From: Cristatella mucedo
Taxonomy: Eukaryota; Bryozoa; Phylactolaemata; Cristatellidae
Assembly: GCA_009760855.2 (NCBI GenBank)
Contig: WPIO01000022.1
Location: forward strand, 1,514,501-1,578,500
Direction of reading: 5' to 3'
Length of the DNA stretch: 64,000 nt
In this document: piece by piece, positions 20,280 through 33,629 of the stretch
Layout of the letters: each line of letters opens with the position of its first letter
Position numbering within the stretch: position 1 is the stretch's first letter
Position numbers and translations under genes: made by a program
Notes under the pieces: generated by a model
Seen by the model: only the letters and a program-made list of their open reading frames with translations
Databases searched by the model: none
What the model was told of the DNA's origin: nothing

Positions 20280-22490
20280 AACTGGTTATATCAAGCAAGA
20301 AACGTTTTGTTTTGAGGTTATCGATTAGGCTTGTTTCGCGGTACGCCGTCGTACTGGAAGCTGTGGCGAGTTGCTGCTTAACAGGAACGACATCTAGAGG
20401 ATCTCAATAGAAACGACATGCTGCAACCAACTAGGGTAATGTAGCAAACGGTTAACAAGCTATCTTCGCATTCCTGCAATACACTGCAGTTGCCAAAAGA
20501 ATCCTGACAATATTTGCGCTAACCGCCGAGGACTACAAATTGCCTTCTCAGAATCTCAGCACATGGAGAACTGCCAATTTGACGTCCAGGGAACACATGT
20601 GCAGGCCGAGTCTTAAATCAAGCGTTATTCAGTGCAAAAATCTAATCTATAAATTCGCATGGACTCTATCACTGTAGACGTGTAGAGGAAGTATGTGCAC
20701 GAGCACAACCTCGCGGTCAGTATTGTAAGTTTGGCCGGTTTCGGTGACTAATTACACTAGATTAGTTAGTAGATACTTTCGCCTCAGCTGCCACTCAACT
20801 CAACTTCACGATGACAGCGCTCATCATCTCGATTATATATTCAAAAGTATGTCAAAATAATGAGGTCTATGTGATTCTTTTGCAGCGCTCTGCAATGCCT
20901 CTTGATAGAGATTTAGTGGTCTTAGGGTGCTATACACAAATGACTTATTTTTAGCCAGCCTGGAATCACACATTCTCGCAGAGTTTTCACCACTCTGTCG
21001 TCTGGTGCTAGTCCATTGACTACGAAAGTCCACACATTCGCTGAATTTCTTGCTAAGGCCTTGGCGTCACCTCAATCGACTCGGTCGATAGTAGTCCCTC
21101 GAACTGCAGCGAAATCAATCACCATCCGTTTAACTCGGCTGCCTCACGGATGTATGTAGTGTTTCTTCTCTGCCCATTATCGGGATCGTAAAGTGTCTGG
21201 TAGGACAGCGACAAAACCACGGCGAGCCATCTTTGAACATAAAAATGTATGCTTTTGGTAGAGGAAGCTCATTGGTTGGGCCATTTACCCGTGGGTGATG
21301 CCTTGGTTAGCTAGCCAAAGCAAACTGACATGTGCACCGAGTCCTTGTCGCGGCAGTTTAACCATGGCAAAAGTCGCACGTGGAATCATTTCGAATTAAA
21401 ACGTATCTCAATGTGCACTCCGAGACGCTGTTGTTTATATCTATTGAGAAACGTATGTGCCAGTGTACTCAAGCCATCACTGTACCGAATTTTCAAAATA
21501 GATCGTCAGACTGAGTCTACGATACGAACGTGCATATTTGCCTAGACGTGCTTCAAGTTGAAAGGACTTGGCAGCATCTATTATAATAGATGCTGCAATT
21601 AGTTTTCAACCTTAGGTCCTGCAATGTCTTTTTAACATCGAAACACGTCTGAGCAGATGTACATCTTCGTACTTTAGATTCAGTCTGTCGACTTCTTTTA
21701 CCTGCCAGTTCTCTGTCGCTTTCTAAGACATCTCCTTCCTGTAAATGGCTCAACCAAGCAACTTTCCTCCCAAACGGACGCAATTTTATGTTCAATTATG
21801 GCCTCCTCACGTCGCTGTTCCTATAGAGACTTTACGACCCTTATTACGGCAGGGCAGAAATTTTAGATGCATCTTTAAGGCAGCAGGGTTGCACGTGGAG
21901 AAAGTGGCAGAGCAGCAGGGGGGCAGTGACCTGGGCCGCCCCCCATTCCTGCACCCCATGACCGTCACTAGCGACGAAATTATGTCTTATTCAACTCGAT
22001 GAGCAAGCGCCCAGTCCGTATCTAATACGCATTATGATTTTTCTCTATACTTGTTTTACTCATTGCAGGCCCCAGCACGAACGGCCTGCATGAAAGCCTT
22101 TTGGGTCTTGCCCCTCCGCAAAAAGCACGAACGTCTTGCCCGCCTAGATGAAATCCTGGCACAGCACTACTGGCTGGGGGTCGATTGCTCTGCTGACGGA
22201 GATTACAGTCGACGTCGAAGTCAATTGATGGGGAAGCCGCGCCCAAACCCTTTAGCTTGAAATCCTAGCTGGGGTAGACGTGTTCAGCCGATCGAGTGGC
22301 ACCGGACGCCGGCGGCGCTGCAGCTCTCCCACGGTGTTTGATTCCCAACCGGCTACGGCAGGCTAATGGCAGCAGCCACGGCCGCTAGATGCCAAGCAAA
22401 CTGATCGTGATTAGCTTCGACCCCCTCCAGGGGCACATGTCGGCAAGACGATCCAGCATCTGCAGTCAATGAAACCAAAGGAGCCACTGT
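20280..22490. other. Intronic DNA with few recognisable features
   Basis: A SINE-A tail remnant (tagagatttagtggtcttag) lies at 20885-20945 and a 26-bp perfect palindrome at 21571-21596. Nothing else is recognised. Confidence 0.45.
21571..21596. repeat. 26-bp perfect palindrome
   Basis: Each half is gcagcatctatta or its exact reverse complement, with no spacer. Confidence 0.95.
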
Positions 22491-22499
22491 GATCACTTT

Positions 22500-22770
22500 G
22501 GGCAGGCGCCCACCGAGGCACCAACCGGTGCCAGACCCGCTAAGGCAGCAGCCGATGCCAGCCCCGCCGAGGCCGGCCACAACTCGTGCCAGCCTCGCCG
22601 AGGCCGGCCACAACTCGTGCCAGCCCCGCCGAGGCCGGCCACAACTCGTGCCAGACCCGCCGAGGCCACAACCGGCACCCGAACTGCCGAGGCCACAACC
22701 GGCATCCGACCTGCCGATGCCGTAGCCGCCGAGGCAGCAACGGGTGCTAGACCCACCGAGGCCGTAGCGG
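22500..22770. repeat. GC-rich minisatellite (about 30-36 bp units)
   Basis: At least three strong copies of a unit containing gccgaggccggccacaactc lie at about 22560-22660. They are flanked by weaker gccgaggc-containing units. Frames across it (proline/arginine or glycine/leucine repeats) are not protein genes. Confidence 0.85.
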
Positions 22771-23134
22771 ATGTCAGAGCAGGCAGCCCTTGACTTGGTT
22801 TCCCGTGTCGTATCTGGTCGGTCGAGTTTCCTTGACGCCAGCTTCAATACGCTCCGTTCGGTCACCAGCTAATTGTAAAGTACTCGTGGTTCGCGAAAAC
22901 GACCGGATGCTGCTATTTGGAACCGTTAACTTCTGCGGACAGGCAGGCTAAACAAGTTCGATCCGCTTAAGGTGTTTATTGCATGTTGCTGGAAACTGCC
23001 GTGTATAAACATCACCATTGGCAGTACGGTTGGACTAAAAAATGTATGAATATAGGCACGTGACACCAGTGCCCCACTACGGCTTCCTGTTTTGTTACAT
23101 CTGCAGCCGCTTTCTTGTCACCCGCTCCAAGTGA

Positions 23135-23262
23135 GAAGAATTATAACTCATTTCTATAGCTCCCTAAGAAAACTTAATCTCTATTCAGGTGCTTCACATG
23201 TGTCGCGGGGCTCGAGCCCACGACCTCGGCCATCAAATATATTCACACTGACCTTAGTTTGA
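23135..23262 (-). repeat. SINE-A copy
   Basis: Inverted tail (gaaaacttaatctctattca), then inverted ggggctcgagcccacgacct (B box) and part of the A-box half. It lies in intron 1 of the IGFBP7-like gene. Confidence 0.65.
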
Positions 23263-24406
23263 GACGAGAAAATGGAGTATGCCACCTTAAGAGAGCGACA
23301 AGATATTGGAGAAATCTCTTTACTTTCATTCGTAAGAGGCACCTCGTAACTCAAAAGCGGGCTGTTTTTCATGTAGGCCAGCATTCGTTATCGTATGTAC
23401 TTTGTAGTACATCTCGCATACATACTCCGTTAAGATAGAGCTTTTAGCTGAGCATGACAACGACTCCTGGTTTCTGGCCTGCTCCCTGGACTAGAAGATG
23501 TTTCAGGTTTTTCCTTAGTGCAATTTTTAAACAGATTAAATGAGTGAATTTTTCAAACAGATTAGATAAAGAGGGCTGAATGACGTGTCGCGTCTGGAGT
23601 CTATAAGCACTTCCGGATCGTCTGACTGGGATGGAAATTTTACGAAATACTGCCTGGCCAACGTATTGGTCCAAGCTAGCAGTTGATGATACCAAAGTAG
23701 GCTGACTTGACTTAGCTAAATTGCCTAAGCGAGCCCGAGTGAAGCTCGCAGTTAAATAATTGCAAAAGGGCGTTTTAAGCCACACCTAGGTCCAAAAAGA
23801 ATTGCTTAGCGCATACGGGCGTAAACCTAGCGAAGGGTTCCTGCTTGGCTACAGCCCGCCTTTGGCTTTAACAGAGAGAGCTGGCGAGACCGGTGGGCTC
23901 CTGTACAACTAGCCGATCCAGAAAAGTTCATGATTTAGACTCGTAGGCTACATTTTTCGAAATCCTGGCTGCTCCGCTGGCAGCGAGGCCTGAGGCAGAT
24001 CGAAAAAAAATCCGCTCCCAATCCCTTTACGTGACGACTATCTTTCGCGACCACCTCTACCTTCTGGAGGAGACCCCCTCCTCCCTCCCTCCCTCTTAGC
24101 CGGCCTCTTCTTGAACACATTGTTCTCAAAGTACTCAATCGATCAAAAAGGAAAGAGAAAGTAAATAAAAAAGATCAAACTATTTTACACCAGGAATATT
24201 TATTTGGTCAGCTGAATAAACGACCAGCTGCTTTTTCAGCCCTTTGACCGAGCAGTAGGCATAACTACATATGAGTATAATAGCTTTAGAAATCTATGCA
24301 CGCATGCTTCAGAATATACAGTAAGCCCCCCCCGACTTACGAAATAGATAGGGACTGAAAAACCTGTTGAATTTTCTTAAGTCTTAAGTCGAGCATGGTA
24401 TATGGT

Positions 24407-24611
<205 letters not shown>

Positions 24612-25210
24612 CAGTACCCACAATGCAAAGCTTTCAGACATCGTTTCCTTCCAACTGTTTTCGGCATTGTCGAATCCACTGACCGCGCCGAGCGGGTTTT
24701 CAAAGTCTTTGAAATTTCTTGAATACATTTTGATTTTAGATTTTATTTTGCGTGACCGTGGCCGAGTTCGTGTCTCCGAATATTCGTAAGTCGGAGCTGC
24801 CTGTACTGTAGGATTATGGATCCAACAATCCAACAGAAAGGCTTTCGCGTTGTGTAAGGGCCTAATGTGGCTCAGCGTACGAGGAGATGCGTTCAGTGCG
24901 AGCTGTGGCTGCAGGTGCCGTGCACTAGGGAAATGTTATGCCCTTATGGGCTGAGGGCCACGAATCGGCAGGAATATGATCAGTAGTGGCATTGTTTATT
25001 TACATTAACCGTCGCCACGAGTTTTTCAACTAATACGGGTCGGTAGTGATAATCAGTTGTGTAATAATAGCGTAGTCAAGCTTGATTTAGTTGCGCCTCC
25101 CCCTTCCCATGTCAAGGGTAATTTATACCATCTGTCTATACACTTAGGAGCTCCAACTGCGACGGTCGCCTGTTTCGGTACCCGTGGCTCCCTCGATCTG
25201 CCTCAATCTG

Positions 25211-25610
25211 GGTAATGTAATGTAATGTAATGTATCTCCGTCAGTAACTCCACAAAGTCATAAATACCATGTGGGTGTTACGCAGGAGAGTTTTGTATAG
25301 CGCACTCACAGCCTAAGCGGCTTTCGGTACGCATTCGGTAGCCAACAGACTTCGTCTCACGCAGCAAAGAGAAAGTGGGAAGCATAGCAGAGTTAGGAGA
25401 GCAGTTGAGGTAGTGAGTAGCATAGAAGTAGCAGTTCAGGACCGCTGAAAAAGATGTGCCATAGTCGGCAGTTGGAGAGTAGATGTCGTTGCGTAAGAAT
25501 TGTGGAAGCGAGTTCCACAGTCTAGGACCTGCAGAGCTAAAGCTTCTTCACATCCGGTGAATCGGCTGTCCGCTCTGCCCTTTAGTGCTCGCATGAGATT
25601 CTCGGGCAAC
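25211..25610 (-). mobile_element. LINE-B 3' fragment with (TTACA)-type tail
   Basis: Begins with a pentanucleotide tail (gtaatgtaatgtaatgtaat; LINE-B end in inverse). It then runs backward through gtaactccacaaagtcata, cgcactcacagcctaagcgg, aagagaaagtgggaagcata and the end of the coding region (gcgtaagaattgtggaagcg). Confidence 0.75.
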
Positions 25611-26164
25611 ACTGCCGGTGGTACTCTCACTCCAACGGGAGCTCCGATTTTTGAAGCCGATGCTCAGATTCACAGCATAGTAACCGTCTTGGTGATCGTA
25701 GACTGAGGTAGAGGGCGCTGCATTTCAAGAAGCCAGCGATCGTGCATCTGAAACCTACTTAGTTCAGCCCTCGATTGTACACACTCACTTAATTCATAGA
25801 TAATGGGTTCAACTCCAGAGGATGTCCTGCGACTGTGTCTTCGTTCTTTTTACCTCTCCAGTATTACTTTTAGCTCTTTATTAGACCTGGCTGACGGTTC
25901 AGTTGCATTCAAAACGTTCATGCCATAGTGTTGTATAATTTCAACTCTGCTGTCCTTCGTAGCATATCGTCATAAACCGTGCGTAGGCCATCCCAGGACT
26001 AACTACTTCCCAATCTACAGCACTTCTATAGGCGGATGCCGCAGATACCTCGGTGGACATACCGCTTGTCCTTGTGCGCAACGTTTAGCCTCTGGGCTTT
26101 GATTGGTTTTTGCAGACAAGTAACTCACCAAAAAAACTGATGCTTACAAAATTAGTCAGCAATC

Positions 26165-26365
26165 ATTTCTCAGCGGGTCTACTCACTCCATCAACTGCTC
26201 TCCTAACTCTGCTATGCTTCCCACTTTCTTTTTGTTGCGTGAGATGAAATCTGTTGGCTACCGAATACGTACCGAAAGCCGCTTAGGCTGTGAGTGGGCT
26301 ATACAAAATTCTCCTGCGTAACTCACACATGGTCTGTATGACTTTGTGGAGTTACAGACCGAGAT
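26165..26365 (+). mobile_element. LINE-B 3' fragment
   Basis: Matches 25211-25450 in the opposite orientation: actctgctatgcttcccact, tgttgcgtgagatgaaatct, gtgagtgggctatacaaaat, ggagttacagaccgagatac. Together the two copies form an inverted pair in the intron. Confidence 0.75.
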
Positions 26366-26694
26366 ACGTTACATATATAGCTCACTAAAAGAACCAAAAA
26401 AGTTTTTTGAGAACGATGAGTTGCAACCTAGGTTTCATCTGCCACGTTCGCGAGCGTCAACCGCGGCCGAAGTTCAGCACATCCTGCTCCACACTCCTCC
26501 AGCTCTATCCCCGCTCGCTCGGTCACTGGGCCGACTCGCAGCTTCGCGAGTGACCACTAGTGCCTCAAGCTTCACTTCGGCAGCCTTCCTGTGTTGCTAC
26601 GGCTGCTAATGCCACTAATAGACCCGTAGGCATCTTGATTAAACAGCCGCCAGCCCACTTTCTTCCGCAAAAGACGGCAAAGACGTTTGACTGG

Positions 26695-26697
<3 letters not shown>

Positions 26698-26792
<95 letters not shown>

Positions 26793-26818
26793 CAGCAGCA
26801 GCAGCAGCAGCAGCAGCC
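26698..26818. repeat. (AGC)n trinucleotide array, about 40 units
   Basis: Nearly pure AGC/CAG with one change (atc) near 26790 and a ccg at the end. It lies in the intron of the IGFBP7-like gene, 1.2 kb before exon 2. Frames across it (poly-Ser, poly-Ala, poly-Leu) are not supported as coding. Confidence 0.95.
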
Positions 26819-27016
26819 GCCCTCCCTGCGTCTGCCTGCCCTGTCCCTTCGCTTGCCCCCACGCTGTATATCGGATGAGGGTGCTGAAGCAGACCCCGTC
26901 CCGAGACCGAGCCAGGACCGACAAACAACAGCTCAACCGGACAGGCGCCCTCTCTTTCCCCCGACTGAGTAGAAAGCCGATAGGCCGAGTCGTGTTGTGT
27001 CTGGCCAGCGGCCGCT

Positions 27017-27062
27017 CAAAGGTCTCCTAGCCAGGAGACCTTTGATCTTTGACCTTTGACCG
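27017..27062. promoter_or_regulatory. 12-bp hairpin beside DR1- and TCF-like sites
   Basis: caaaggtctcct (27017-27028) and its exact complement (27033-27044) flank a four-base loop. They are followed by cctttgatctttgacctttgacc. On the minus strand this contains GGTCAAAGGTCA, the DR1 consensus bound by HNF4/RXR-type receptors, and AGATCAAAGG, the TCF/LEF consensus. The regulatory role is an inference from motifs. Confidence 0.3.
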
Positions 27063-27987
27063 ACGACGGCCATCATCGGCGGCTGTCTCGCGTCGTTTTC
27101 AGAGGCCGTTCAGCCGTTTCGTCTAACGCTTAGCGGGATGGAAGGCTCGCTCCTTCCTGAGATGAGCAAGAGGAAGTCCCCGCTTTTTCTGAACTCCACG
27201 CCACGTTTTGTTCCTCATGCGTCTCCTGCATTTCGTCACGCTACCGGTTCCTAATTTGTATAGTTTAGCTTAGACCCTAAGGTCGCCGAAGCACAAATCG
27301 CGCTCAGCTGAAGTCATCGGCAGTTGCAGGCACGCCTCAGTCAGGCCCGTGCGCGCGTCGAGGATAGTGTCAGAGGCAGAGTCAGTAGGCACGGCGACAG
27401 CGCAGGCAGGCACGGGTCCATGTGAAACAGCTATATCCTTGGTCAACACTTTACTCGACCAGGAGGTCACGAGGTCACCGGTGCGAGCAGCTGCGAGAGA
27501 GCTGTCTGGGCGCCAGACGACCCGTCGTGAATCCACATCTAGTCGAATGAATCCTAGATTAAATAACTGTTCTAGATGCTCCGACGTCCGGTCGCTCTGA
27601 CCGCGCCACCGGTCGTCTAGCGTTAGTCGCCCTCGGTAAGTAGTCAAGTAGCAAGACTCGGGTACGAACTCAAGCGTCTGCATACCGTAGGTGTTCATTA
27701 GTCGCGAGTTGATGCTGCCGTCGCCTCAGATAAAAGCGGTCTCTTTAAATCAAGGTGACTAGTGTCGGTGACTAGTAAAAGTGACTAGGTGACAAGTGGA
27801 GGTGACTTGGTGTCCGTTTCCGGCTAGTTCCTCCCCCTCAACCGGCTGCCTCGAGTGGCCCTACCGTCGTCGCTGCAGCAGCTCTGCGAGGCTGCTCGAG
27901 TGCGTGCAGCCCGCGCCCGGCTCGCTTGCTTCACGCCGCCCTGCGTCAGGCGAGAGCGCTCCGGTGACGTCTCGTTGTCTTTTGCAG

Positions 27988-28131
27988 AGCCTCGCGTGCG
28001 CACTCCTCCGAGCTCGCTGGAGGCGAAAGAGGGCGACAAAATAACGCTATCCTGCGAGGCGTCAGGCAATCCGATACCGTACATATCGTGGACGTCGAGG
28101 GACGCCGACGGCGCCGTGGTGGTGCTGCCGA
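27988..28131 (+). CDS. IGFBP7: IGFBP7-like secreted protein, exon 2 (first half of Ig domain)
   Basis: This 144-nt exon begins after acceptor ttttgcag and ends at donor ccga|gtgagt, phase 1 at both ends. It encodes PRVRTPPSSLEAKEGDKITL, then SCEASGNPIPYISWTSRDAD and GAVVVLP. That is the A to C strands of an immunoglobulin I-set domain, with the first cysteine in LSCEASG and the core tryptophan in ISW. It matches the position of the Ig domain in IGFBP7, where the same half is followed by the RGGPE strand found in exon 3. Confidence 0.88.
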
Positions 28132-28258
28132 GTGAGTGCCACAGCGAGGCGAGGGGACCGAGCGAGCGTCCGACCGCTTGCGGCCGGACGGTGCCACTGC
28201 AGCGGAGCAGGAGCCAGCGAGGGCCTGCAAGTAGCCTAAAAGCGAGCAAGCAAGAGAG

Positions 28259-28259
28259 A

Positions 28260-28358
<99 letters not shown>

Positions 28359-28396
28359 ACATAGAGAGAGGGAGAGAGAGAGAGAGAGAGAGAGAG
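28259..28396. repeat. (GA)n microsatellite
   Basis: About 135 bp of GA with a short break (tctacat) near 28355, beginning 130 bp after exon 2 of the IGFBP7-like gene. Confidence 0.96.
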
Positions 28397-29136
28397 CAAG
28401 GGGAGAAGGTGCAGAGCAGAGTCTGCCTGCAGCACGCTTTTATCTCGAAGGGCTCTAGCTGTAGCCGCTGAGGGTAGCTTCGCGATCGATAGCCGACGCT
28501 CGGCCGAGCCACTCGCATCCAATGCCGCTCACGGAAGAGCTAAAAGCGTGCTAAATGCGACTGCTGTTTCACTGCCAGTCGGCTTGGCCTTTGCGGTGCC
28601 CAGACTTCTTCCATGAAAAGAAATCTGACACTAAGACCATTAACAAGTCAGAGAAAGATCTAATGATAAATTTGGCGGCGAAATATCTGTGCTCATCGTT
28701 GCAAGACAATCCTGGCGAGTCCTGGGTCTCCTAGCTCCTCTGGCTACAGGTTCAAATTTTAAATTGTCAGCAGCTTTTGCTACACGCCAGCAGCCTCAGG
28801 CGCTTATTTGCTGAACCATGGCTGCTCGAACCTGACTTACAGCTCTCCATCTTTCCGCGCTGATCCACTAAGCTGTCTCATCGCAGGCGTATGCACGAAT
28901 GGCCGAATGAATGAAAGCCGCTGGCGGTTCAGACTTGCTAGCAACGATCGTAACCCTTCAGCTTAGCACATTTCGAACTGACAATTAGTGTGGCGAGATA
29001 CTAATCTACCCGCGACATTTCACGTTTACTAGACTGCATCGCCTTGACGACGCGATCGACGCCATTGTTTTTCCAGAGTGCCTGCTATCGCCATCTCGCG
29101 TGCTTTAATGCTATGCCATCCGACTTCATGGTGCAG
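28397..29136 (+). other. Rest of intron 2 of the IGFBP7-like gene
   Basis: No exon or known repeat recognised. It ends in acceptor ttcatggtgcag. Confidence 0.5.
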
Positions 29137-29372
29137 GTGACGATCCTCGGATATCAGTCAACATTCGGGGCGGTCCCGAGCGCTATCAAGTCACCGGATT
29201 CCTTCAAATAATTGGAACGGCGAAACAGCACGAGAGTGACTACACGTGTCACGCTGCCAGCGACCTGGGCAACGACAGCGCCACCTGCCGACTCCTAGTC
29301 AAGACCGGTGGGTATTCTAGAGCGCCGTGCGACCATTGCGCGTCCACCAAAGGCTTCGGTCCCGAATCTTAA
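29137..29372 (+). CDS. IGFBP7: IGFBP7-like secreted protein, exon 3 (second half of Ig domain), possibly last
   Basis: Starts after acceptor gtgcag in phase 1 and encodes SDDPRISVNIRGGPERYQVT, then GFLQIIGTAKQHESDYTCHA and ASDLGNDSATCRLLVKT. The RGGPE-x4-TGF strand and the DYTCHASD-type F strand match the IGFBP7 Ig domain. An extra cysteine (SATC) in the G strand is unusual. Two endings are possible. The frame reads on to a stop at 29370-29372 (adding about 22 residues), or it splices at aagaccg|gtgggt (last base 29307), again phase 1, to an exon I could not find. No downstream exon is recognised before 64000. Total length is about 254 to 276 residues, similar to IGFBP7. Confidence 0.85.
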
Positions 29373-30898
29373 TCGCACGAAGCGAAGCGAGCGAATTCCG
29401 TGAGCCAAGCTCGCTGTAGCTCGTGACCTCCTTGGCATGTCTTGGCTTGCTAAGCGGAAACCATGGCCTCGTGCGATTCGGCAAACAGTTACGCACTTAG
29501 ATTAGGCGCGCGACTTTGATGTCTTCTTTTCTAGGCGAGAAAGTTGCATAGAGGCTAGCGGACGGCTGCGTTCGACGCGCCTTCTCGCTAGCGACTACCG
29601 ACGTTTGACGCGCCAGTCGGCGCGCGCGCACACGAGGGCTTACATGCGACGAAGTGAGACGCTTCGATATCTACCGATGCTTGCCGCTGCTGCTGTGTCT
29701 GCTGCCGCTTCTGCTGCCGCTCTTTGCAGGTGATAGCTTAGTGCGTGCTTGAAGATAGTGCGTAGAAATGACGTCCGAGAGTCGGGCCTGCGCGAGCGAG
29801 CGGTTTTCTAAGTAGTCGTCTTTCGTCCAGCAACTCGCACGCGTCCGTCTGCAGGCGCTCGCGAAATAGAGCCCGCGGCGGCGCCTCTCGCAGCGCCCTG
29901 TCGCTCGTGCGTGCTGACCGGATGCGAGCATCCGCCAGTGCGTCTGCGGGGCATGCGTGCCTGTCTGCCGCATTGTTCACTTTTTTATGGAATCCTGATA
30001 TTATGGTGCTAAGTTGTTTAAAATACGAGCTGGCTGTACCCCCTAGCTTTTCAAAAGCGTGACCTGCCGTTCAATGGCTGCCGGCAAGTACAATTTCAAA
30101 CTTAGCCAAAATTGCACTAACAATCTCCTCAGGTGCTACTATAGCAGCTGCGTTGAGTGCGGAAGAATACATTTAGGAAAGCTTCATTTCTCGCTGCCGT
30201 ATGAGCTGCTAATCAGAGGATCTATTTTCAGGGCGGCTTTTGGACGAGACTGCCTCGCTGTCCACGGATTCTTTAAGCAAGAGCCGGTGGCACACAAGCA
30301 GATCCGGTTAAAAATTTGCCATTTTTTAGTTTATATAATTTGAACAAACGACCTGCATCTAAAGTTTTTAGTTTGAAATTTATTAACAACAGCAATGATG
30401 TATTTTGTGCCGTTCTGTGAGACAACCCAGTCTTTAACTTGCTGCCTATCAACTCTCTGCAAGAGAAGCAATGATCAAGGATTGACGACAAGCATTAGTC
30501 ACCCTCAGGAAAGAATGCAGAAGCAGACAAGTATCTTACATAGACCTCCATGCAAAAGCACGGAAAACGAAACTCAATGCCATCAATTAATCGGATCCCT
30601 GGTTTGAAGCATGCAATGAATCAGGTGCAGGTAAGCTCGCCAACGCACAGGAAAAAACACAAGACGGGGGACGCAGGGAAAGCTGAGCGGAACAGAGCTG
30701 TGCCACATAGGTACGCATTTACTGAAGCAAAGCCAATACAGGTAGGGAACGAAACCACAAGAGGTTTCCAGACTTCTGATACATATGAACTGAAGGTCTA
30801 GTAAGCAAATTAATTGGTTCAGTTTAGTCCGAGGAACGGCTAGATAACTAGAAGCTCAAAATCTTATCTTTGTTTAGGCGGCAAACTAGCCCAGGTCT
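29373..30898. other. Unassigned DNA downstream of the IGFBP7-like gene
   Basis: A GC-rich stretch at 29540-29950 is followed by A/T-rich DNA. No exon, polyadenylation context or repeat family is confidently recognised. Confidence 0.4.
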
Positions 30899-32160
<1,262 letters not shown>

Positions 32161-32189
32161 TATACTATCTATGATAAAGGCTGCTGATG

Positions 32190-32420
32190 CACGAGGAAGC
32201 GAGTAGCATGGAATTATCTGCTCAGGACGGCTGAAAAGCATGCATCCCAGACGGAAACAGGAGAGCAGACTTCGACGCGTAAGAATGGTGGAAATGAGTT
32301 CCAAAGTTTAATATTTAGATGATCGGTTTGAAAGCTTCATACGTGTTATAGTGTAGCGCACATGGACGTATCGAGGCCTCCCGATGAGTATTCTGGTCCT
32401 TTCAGAATTTATATGCCAGC
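32190..32420 (-). mobile_element. LINE-B fragment
   Basis: Decayed minus-strand match to the LINE-B 3' region: gaagcgagtagcatgg, aggacggctgaaaag, cgcgtaagaatggtggaaat, gagttccaaag. Confidence 0.55.
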
Positions 32421-32429
32421 CGCATTCGT

Positions 32430-33510
32430 ATAATGGCATAAACAGGTGAGTAGTAGTTGCTACAGCACACAACGCCGGAAAAAAGATGAATGCATCAAGG
32501 CAGCATTTCTTTCACCATACCCAGGTCGCTTAATCCGGAAACCCCAAATTCGTGCCCCAAAATTTCTAGGTTGTCGCTGGAATTCTCTTTGAGGCATCCA
32601 ATGAAAGTAATAACATTAGGCGGTGAGGCCCGAAGGCATGGGGAAACGATTGCGGGTTGAAACCCACCTCGCCCCGTCCCAGAAGGCCACTCCCGGAAGC
32701 GCTTTGCCGAGGAGTGCAATCCTCGATCCGCCGCACAGAGACGCGATGGCCTCTCCTTTGCGGCTGCTGCCAGCGCAGCTTCCACGTAGCTTAGCTACCG
32801 AAGCTTAGAGAGCGTGGCTTTTGGGTGGCACTCCACTGGCGCACTTAGTTTAGGCATTTTCGCCGTCGGAGATGGACTATCGACGTTTAATCAAATGGCG
32901 TTGACAGGGCTGTGGCGGTGCAACTTCGGCGCGCACGTCGAGACAGTTTCTAGAAGTGAACTGTTGTTTTTCATCAAAGGGATCGACGCAATATTTGTAT
33001 AGGTTGCATGGAGATATTTCGGAAGAGGACAGCGGCTAGGGCTTCGCGCGTCCTCGGAGCGCAGCTTCCGGTAATACAAACGAGGAGGACGCCAATTTCG
33101 CTTGTAGTAGGATTTCCGGACGTCTGGATGGCGGAGCTCATCGGGCGCGCAGCTCCATTCGGTCCCTCCGGAAAAGGTGACGCAACCATTTAAAGAGCTG
33201 CCGAACCCGGCCGAGCGGCGGCGCGCCCTCTGGCGATGCTTTTGCGACTTTCCTTTAAAGGGCGAGACCCATTTTCTTTTCAGATTGACCAAATGAACCT
33301 TCGAGGTGCGGCGGTTCGGACGCTTCAAATGACATTGTTTTTAGAGATGGGGTCTAAAATGGCGTTCTTCCTGACGGCGTGTTGTGGAATCAATTTCAGC
33401 TGGTGCCATTTAGCCCGCGGGAACGCGACTTAGTCGGCACCGCTGCTAGGGCTTAAATTCCATACCTTTCCAGAAAGCCCTACTGTCTTGAATGAAGCTG
33501 CATTGCGGCT
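32430..33510. other. Unassigned DNA
   Basis: GC-richer than its flanks. A 145-codon minus-strand frame (33328-32891) is basic and has no domain I can name. I do not call it a gene. Confidence 0.35.
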
Positions 33511-33514
33511 GTTT

Positions 33515-33542
<28 letters not shown>
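33515..33542. repeat. (GA)n microsatellite
   Basis: 28-bp GA run. Confidence 0.95.
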
Positions 33543-33546
<4 letters not shown>

Positions 33547-33629
33547 GTTGCAGTTTAGCTAGCGAGAAGTTAGTCGAAGCCAGCAAGCTATCTTTACGAT
33601 TCTTTACTTAGGTCTCTACAGAATGGAAA

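Noticed and set aside
22500-22770. CRISPR-like array of repeats and spacers
   Set aside because: Units are contiguous minisatellite copies without unique spacers, in a eukaryotic genome. The heptamer array at 40228 was rejected for the same reason.
22353-22865. 170-codon minus-strand Gly/Ser/Cys-rich frame
   Set aside because: Driven by the 30-36 bp minisatellite; alternative frames are equally open.
26560-27030. 156-codon frame with poly-serine
   Set aside because: The AGC array is also open as poly-Ala and poly-Leu. It lies in an intron and the flanks match nothing.
32891-33328. 145-codon basic minus-strand frame, considered for a THAP-type zinc finger
   Set aside because: The cysteine/histidine spacing does not fit and no other domain is recognised.
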